Position numbers and translations under genes: made by a program | The notes under the pieces: model-generated | What the model was told of the DNA's origin: nothing | The model's input: the letters and a program-made list of their open reading frames with translations, nothing else | Databases searched by the model: none | Part shown: positions 60,574-64,000 of the stretch, one piece after another | Layout: each line of letters opens with the position of its first letter | How positions within the stretch are numbered: the stretch's first letter is position 1 | NCBI GenBank assembly: GCA_002702065.1 | Contig: NZXX01000009.1 | Coordinates: forward strand, 434,001 to 498,000 | DNA from: Anaerolineaceae bacterium | GTDB taxonomy: Bacteria > Chloroflexota > Anaerolineae > Aggregatilineales > Phototrophicaceae | Length of the DNA: 64,000 nucleotides | Direction of reading: 5' to 3'

Positions 60574-61848
60574 CTAGCGCTGCGCCAACGGCTGATAATC
60601 GCGCTCGGTGGCCCCGGTATAAATCTGGCGCGGGCGGTTGATACGGGTTTCCGGGTCGTTGCGCATTTCCTTCCACTGGGCGATCCACCCCGGCAGACGC
60701 CCCAGCGCGAACATGACCGTAAACATATTGGTCGGCAGGCCCATTGCCCGGTAGATAATGCCACTGTAAAAATCGACGTTGGGGTACAGCTTGCGCTCGA
60801 CAAAGTAGCTGTCGTTAAGGGCGATCTCCTCCAGGTTGCGGGCAATATCCAGCAGCGGGTCGGTCACACCCAGTTCGTTCAGCACATCATCAGCCGCCTG
60901 CTTCAGGATGCGGGCACGCGGGTCGAAGTTCTTGTAAACGCGATGGCCGAAACCCATGAGGCGGAATGGTGAATTTTTGTCTTTTGCCATGTCCATGTAC
61001 TTGCGATGATCGCCGCCGTCGTCCTTGATCATCTGCAGCATGTTGATGACTTCCTGATTGGCGCCACCATGCAGCGGCCCCCACAGCGCCGTCACCCCGG
61101 CCCCGATGCTGGCGAACAGGTTGGCCCGGCTGCTGCCCACCATGCGCACTGTCGACGTACTGCAATTCTGTTCATGCTCAGCATGCAGGATCAGCAGCAG
61201 ATCGAGCGCGCGTGTCAGCACGTCGGACACCTGATAATCTTCCGCCGGGACCGCGAACATCATATGCAGAAAATCGGCGGTGTAGCTCAGGTCGTTGCGC
61301 GGGTAAATGAACGGCTGGCCGATGGATTTTTTGTAGGCAAAGGCGGCGATCGTCTTGAACTTCGCCAGCAGACGAATGATGTTCAGGTCGATGCCTTCGG
61401 GGTCTTCCAGGTCCGGGTAATAAGCCGACAGCGACACGGCCATCGCCGCCATGATGGCCATGGGGTGGGCCGATGGGGGATAGCCTTCAAAGAATTTTTT
61501 CATATCTTCATGAATCAGGGTGTGGTAGGTCAGCCGGTGCTGGAAATCTGCCAGTTCGTCCTGCGTGGGCAGCTCGCCGTTAATCAGCAGGTAGCACACC
61601 TCCACAAAATTCGACTGGTCCGCCAGCTGCTCAATGGGATAGCCGCGATAATGCAGCACCCCTTCTTCGCCGTCGATAAAGGTGATACTGCTCTTGCAGG
61701 AACCGGTATTGCCATAACCGGGATCATAGGCCACTGCGCCCGTCTGGGCTCTCAGCTTGGTAAAGTCGATTGCTTTTTCGCCTTCAGAGCCTTCAAAAAC
61801 CGGGAAATCATATTCCTGATTATCAAAAAGGAGTTTCGCTGTCGTCAT
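60574..61848 (-). CDS. gltA: Citrate synthase (type II, long form)
   Basis: 424 residues. It condenses acetyl-CoA and oxaloacetate to citrate, the entry step of the TCA cycle. Active-site segments: 'SITFIDGEEGVLHYRGYPIE' near the N-terminus, 'SIGAGVTALWGPLHGGANQE' (first His), 'MGFGHRVYKNFDPRA' (second His) and 'VDFYSGIIYRAMGLPTNMFT' (Asp region). The extra N-terminal beta domain marks the NADH-sensitive type found in E. coli, though NADH sensitivity cannot be read here. Single gene with an inverted repeat in its upstream region. Confidence 0.96.
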   Translation of the reverse strand: MTTAKLLFDNQEYDFPVFEGSEGEKAIDFTKLRAQTGAVAYDPGYGNTGSCKSSITFIDGEEGVLHYRGYPIEQLADQSNFVEVCYLLINGELPTQDELADFQHRLTYHTLIHEDMKKFFEGYPPSAHPMAIMAAMAVSLSAYYPDLEDPEGIDLNIIRLLAKFKTIAAFAYKKSIGQPFIYPRNDLSYTADFLHMMFAVPAEDYQVSDVLTRALDLLLILHAEHEQNCSTSTVRMVGSSRANLFASIGAGVTALWGPLHGGANQEVINMLQMIKDDGGDHRKYMDMAKDKNSPFRLMGFGHRVYKNFDPRARILKQAADDVLNELGVTDPLLDIARNLEEIALNDSYFVERKLYPNVDFYSGIIYRAMGLPTNMFTVMFALGRLPGWIAQWKEMRNDPETRINRPRQIYTGATERDYQPLAQR

Positions 61849-61989
61849 CGGTCATCGTCCTTAATTTACGAAATACGCCTCATTCCCCAAATATAGCTTA
61901 TCTGCCGGGAAGAAAGGGTACTAATTGGTATACGGGAATGGTGTCATCTGGCACTAACCAATTGTGAATATTTTAACATTTAACCACCG

Positions 61990-62526
61990 CTACGACGACT
62001 GAATGCGGAATCCATCGAAGGCCACTTCAAAGCCTGCGCCTTGCGGTGCCGCCGCCATCATCCCGACCTGAACCGAATGAGCTGTTGTCAGATGCGCCTG
62101 CCGAATCATGGAGAAAGAAAAGCTGTCTACGGAATACTGAATTTCGAAGGTGCCCCCGGCACGCTTCAGATGCATGTAGATGGCTTCCGGGCTGGGCGAC
62201 AGCGGCACAATAGACCAGTCGGAATAGTCGCGGGTGACGACGGCGCTGGCGTGCTGCACCCCATACATAAATTCAATGCCGGTTTTCAGCCAGATCGTTT
62301 CATCCAGCCGCACCATCAGCCCGGCCTGATCATAGAGTGCGCCGTACTGCCCGCTGACGCGTACTTCCGCCTCAAAATCGCCGCTGACCACTTCATAGTA
62401 AAAATGCCCGTTGTCGACGATGCTGTCGTTGTGGGTCTTGCGCCAGAAATCAGTCGCCGCACCCGCTGCAAAACGCAACGTGCCGTCGCCCGCCTCCCAG
62501 TGTTGTGGTTCGTTCAGCCATTGCAT
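61990..62526 (-). CDS. DUF1349 (concanavalin-like) protein
   Basis: 178 residues from the ATG at 62526 (AAGGGGG upstream); the track start at 62607 is less likely. Conserved pattern of DUF1349/YteV-type jelly rolls: 'MQWLNEPQHWEAG', 'ATDFWRKTHNDSIVDNGHFY', 'YDQAGLMVRLDETIWLKTGI' and a C-terminal 'VAFDGFRIQ'. No signal peptide. Members are thought to bind or process carbohydrates, but no activity is established. Confidence 0.85.
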   Translation of the reverse strand: MQWLNEPQHWEAGDGTLRFAAGAATDFWRKTHNDSIVDNGHFYYEVVSGDFEAEVRVSGQYGALYDQAGLMVRLDETIWLKTGIEFMYGVQHASAVVTRDYSDWSIVPLSPSPEAIYMHLKRAGGTFEIQYSVDSFSFSMIRQAHLTTAHSVQVGMMAAAPQGAGFEVAFDGFRIQSS

Positions 62527-62675
62527 CTGCTGCCCCCTTACGCTCACCTGCCAAAGCCATCGGGGTGATAATACACATATCGCAAATAGCTTACAAGTCA
62601 GCTGCACTACCGGTCAGCGTCAGCGTCATTCCGGCATGGGGTATACTTCGCAAAAAGAGAAACAGGACACAGGCC

Positions 62676-63278
62676 ATGACCGGGCTGACGCTAGCACAAA
62701 TCGCCGAGCACCCCCAACTGCTGACTCAAACGATTATGACGGCTGAAGGCGAAACACTGATTCTGCGGCCACTAGCAGCAGCCGATGTGGAGAAAACGGG
62801 GCAGTTCTTAAGCGGACTGTCGGCGCAGACACGACATTTTTCGATCTTTTCCGGCTATGATACGGCGGCGGCCCAGGCGCTGTGCGAGGCGATTGCGCGA
62901 TACGACAAACTGCGCTTTGTCATTGAAGCACCGGCTGCGGGCCGAATTATCGGTATGTTGGAGTTCAGCATGGATATTACGCCAGCCGATCAGGCACGCT
63001 ACACGGCCTATGGGGTGCCGCTCGACCCGGTGACGGACTGCCGCTTTGGCCCCACCCTGGCCGACGACTACCAGGACAAAGGCATCGGCTCGCGGGTGTT
63101 CCCATTCATCATGGCGGTGGCGCGCCGGTTTGGGCAGCAGCGAATCATCCTGTGGGGTGGCGTGCTGGCGGACAATCAGCGGGCGATTCGCTATTACGAA
63201 AAGGTCGGCTTTCGGGCCTTAGGGCGCTTCACCACCGCCGACCAGCTCGACGCGATCGATATGATCCTCAACCTGTGA
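62676..63278 (+). CDS. GNAT-family N-acetyltransferase
   Basis: 200 residues from the ATG at 62676; the track start at 62505 is antisense to the DUF1349 gene. GNAT features: 'GETLILRPLAAADVEKTGQF', acetyl-CoA loop region 'YQDKGIGSRVFPFIMAVARR' (Q/RxxGxG) and 'LWGGVLADNQRAIRYYEKVG' with the C-terminal Asn-Tyr-Tyr motif. It acetylates an amine of unknown identity. Its stop is one base from the convergent LCP gene. Confidence 0.88.
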   Translation: MTGLTLAQIAEHPQLLTQTIMTAEGETLILRPLAAADVEKTGQFLSGLSAQTRHFSIFSGYDTAAAQALCEAIARYDKLRFVIEAPAAGRIIGMLEFSMDITPADQARYTAYGVPLDPVTDCRFGPTLADDYQDKGIGSRVFPFIMAVARRFGQQRIILWGGVLADNQRAIRYYEKVGFRALGRFTTADQLDAIDMILNL

Positions 63279-63279
63279 A

Positions 63280-64000
63280 TCAGCCGCCCGCGATGAGCGA
63301 CTGCATGTCTGACCCGGCAATCACCGCCACACCATCGGCGATCAGGCCATCCGCGCCCGGTTGAATACGATCCGACGGCAGGCCCATGACCGACGCCAGA
63401 TAACGGGCGGTCCAGACATGGCTGCCATAATCGCGGATCACCGTTTGGCTGCTGGTGATTTCGGCGGTGTTTCCCACCGTATCAACACTGATGCCTTTAC
63501 CCACCAGCCAGTCGCGGGTTTGCCCGGCCAGCCCGGCCACTTCGGTATTGTTAAACACCGCAATGGTCGTGTTTTCCGCCTGTGCGCGGGTGCGCAGTTC
63601 AGCTTGAGTCATGTCGGCATCGGGCGGGCTAAACACCTGCTGCACCAGCCCGCGAATGGCGTTGTAGTTGGGGAACAGCACCTGCTCGCCGGTGGCGGAT
63701 GTACCGAAGGTCACGTACAGGTTGTCGATCACACCGGAGCGGATGCTCTCACGCGGGATACGCTGCACCAGCGTGCCGAGGCTGATAATTTCATCCAGCG
63801 CCAGATCGGTCTTGAAACTGTCGCTCAGTTCATCCCACAGCGATGGGGCCTGCGCGATCAGGTTGCCGATCCCTTCAAGGCTGGTGAGTTCCTCTTTCAT
63901 CGCCGTCAGGACTTCCTGCTGCCGCCGGGCACGGTCAAAATCGGCCCCCTGGGTAGCGCGGGTGCGGGCATATTGCAGCAGCTTTTCGGCATCCAGCCGC
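63280..64000 (-). CDS. LytR-CpsA-Psr (LCP) family protein, C-terminal part, cut by window edge
   Basis: The frame stays open to the window edge, giving ~239 residues; the Met at 63900 used by the track is internal. 'LLQYARTRATQGADFDRARR' then 'QQEVLTAM' is the end of the LCP catalytic domain with its pyrophosphate-binding Arg set, and 'TTIAVFNNTEVAGLAGQTRD' onward is a LytR_C domain. LCP enzymes attach polyprenyl-linked glycopolymers to the cell wall at the outer membrane face. Possibly linked in function to the exopolysaccharide locus. Confidence 0.9.
   Translation of the reverse strand, partial: RLDAEKLLQYARTRATQGADFDRARRQQEVLTAMKEELTSLEGIGNLIAQAPSLWDELSDSFKTDLALDEIISLGTLVQRIPRESIRSGVIDNLYVTFGTSATGEQVLFPNYNAIRGLVQQVFSPPDADMTQAELRTRAQAENTTIAVFNNTEVAGLAGQTRDWLVGKGISVDTVGNTAEITSSQTVIRDYGSHVWTARYLASVMGLPSDRIQPGADGLIADGVAVIAGSDMQSLIAGG

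Overview
The window looks like a chromosomal segment of a GC-rich bacterium of the Chloroflexota, probably the Anaerolineae side (inference). The reasons are the mix of housekeeping genes (acpS, dinB, recF, dtd, efp, rho, gltA, sufE) with many exported proteins carrying long Pro/Thr linkers, GT39-like membrane proteins, FHA and kinase-like signalling proteins with one membrane anchor, an LCP protein and a bacterial tyrosine-kinase exopolysaccharide locus. I see no rRNA, prophage, CRISPR array or complete insertion sequence. One tRNA (Cys) is present.

Layout. 1-8.3 kb: a partial S49 peptidase, small proteins, acpS, a secreted TolB-like protein, a GT39-like membrane protein and a secreted Ig-repeat/LysM protein. 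8.4-25.3 kb: signalling and maintenance, with an FHA-Ig-SH3 membrane protein, Pol IV, RecF, Dtd, a DinB-fold protein, a 1437-residue kinase-like receptor, a REC-histidine kinase hybrid, a membrane peptidase, a flavin reductase, a TPR protein, a glutamylcyclotransferase-like protein and a glycosyltransferase. 25.3-36.4 kb: tRNA-Cys as a compact promoter/gene/terminator unit, a zinc-ribbon protein, then a one-direction exopolysaccharide cluster (tyrosine autokinase fused to an HTH, Wzy-like polymerase, BNR protein, FAD protein, two GT4 enzymes, polyprenyl sugar phosphotransferase) closed by a terminator.

36.5-47.6 kb: sulfur transfer (rhodanese, SufE), another GT39 protein, two peptide-importer ATPases, a SWIM protein with a candidate leader RNA, a three-gene 2TM operon, an EF-P with an arginine tip, a CE15-like esterase and an arylamine N-acetyltransferase. 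47.7-64 kb: a TIR-HAM1 fusion protein, a Rieske oxygenase overlapping rho, a GAF protein, an AhpD-like protein, an epimerase, a stand-alone FtsK-gamma-like protein, a LysE exporter, a VapBC-like pair, LutB, two alpha/beta hydrolases, citrate synthase, a DUF1349 protein, a GNAT enzyme and a partial LCP protein.

The strongest candidate for an undescribed system is the TIR-HAM1 fusion at 47687-48676. Its HAM1 half has lost the catalytic Asp and other pocket residues, so it reads as a nucleotide sensor joined to an NADase-type effector. Next are the tyrosine-kinase/HTH fusion with 11-bp tandem repeats upstream of its gene, and several structured non-coding stretches (21.03-21.19 kb, 43.05-43.16 kb, 53.67-53.72 kb). 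Everything here was read by eye; no searches or folding programs were run.
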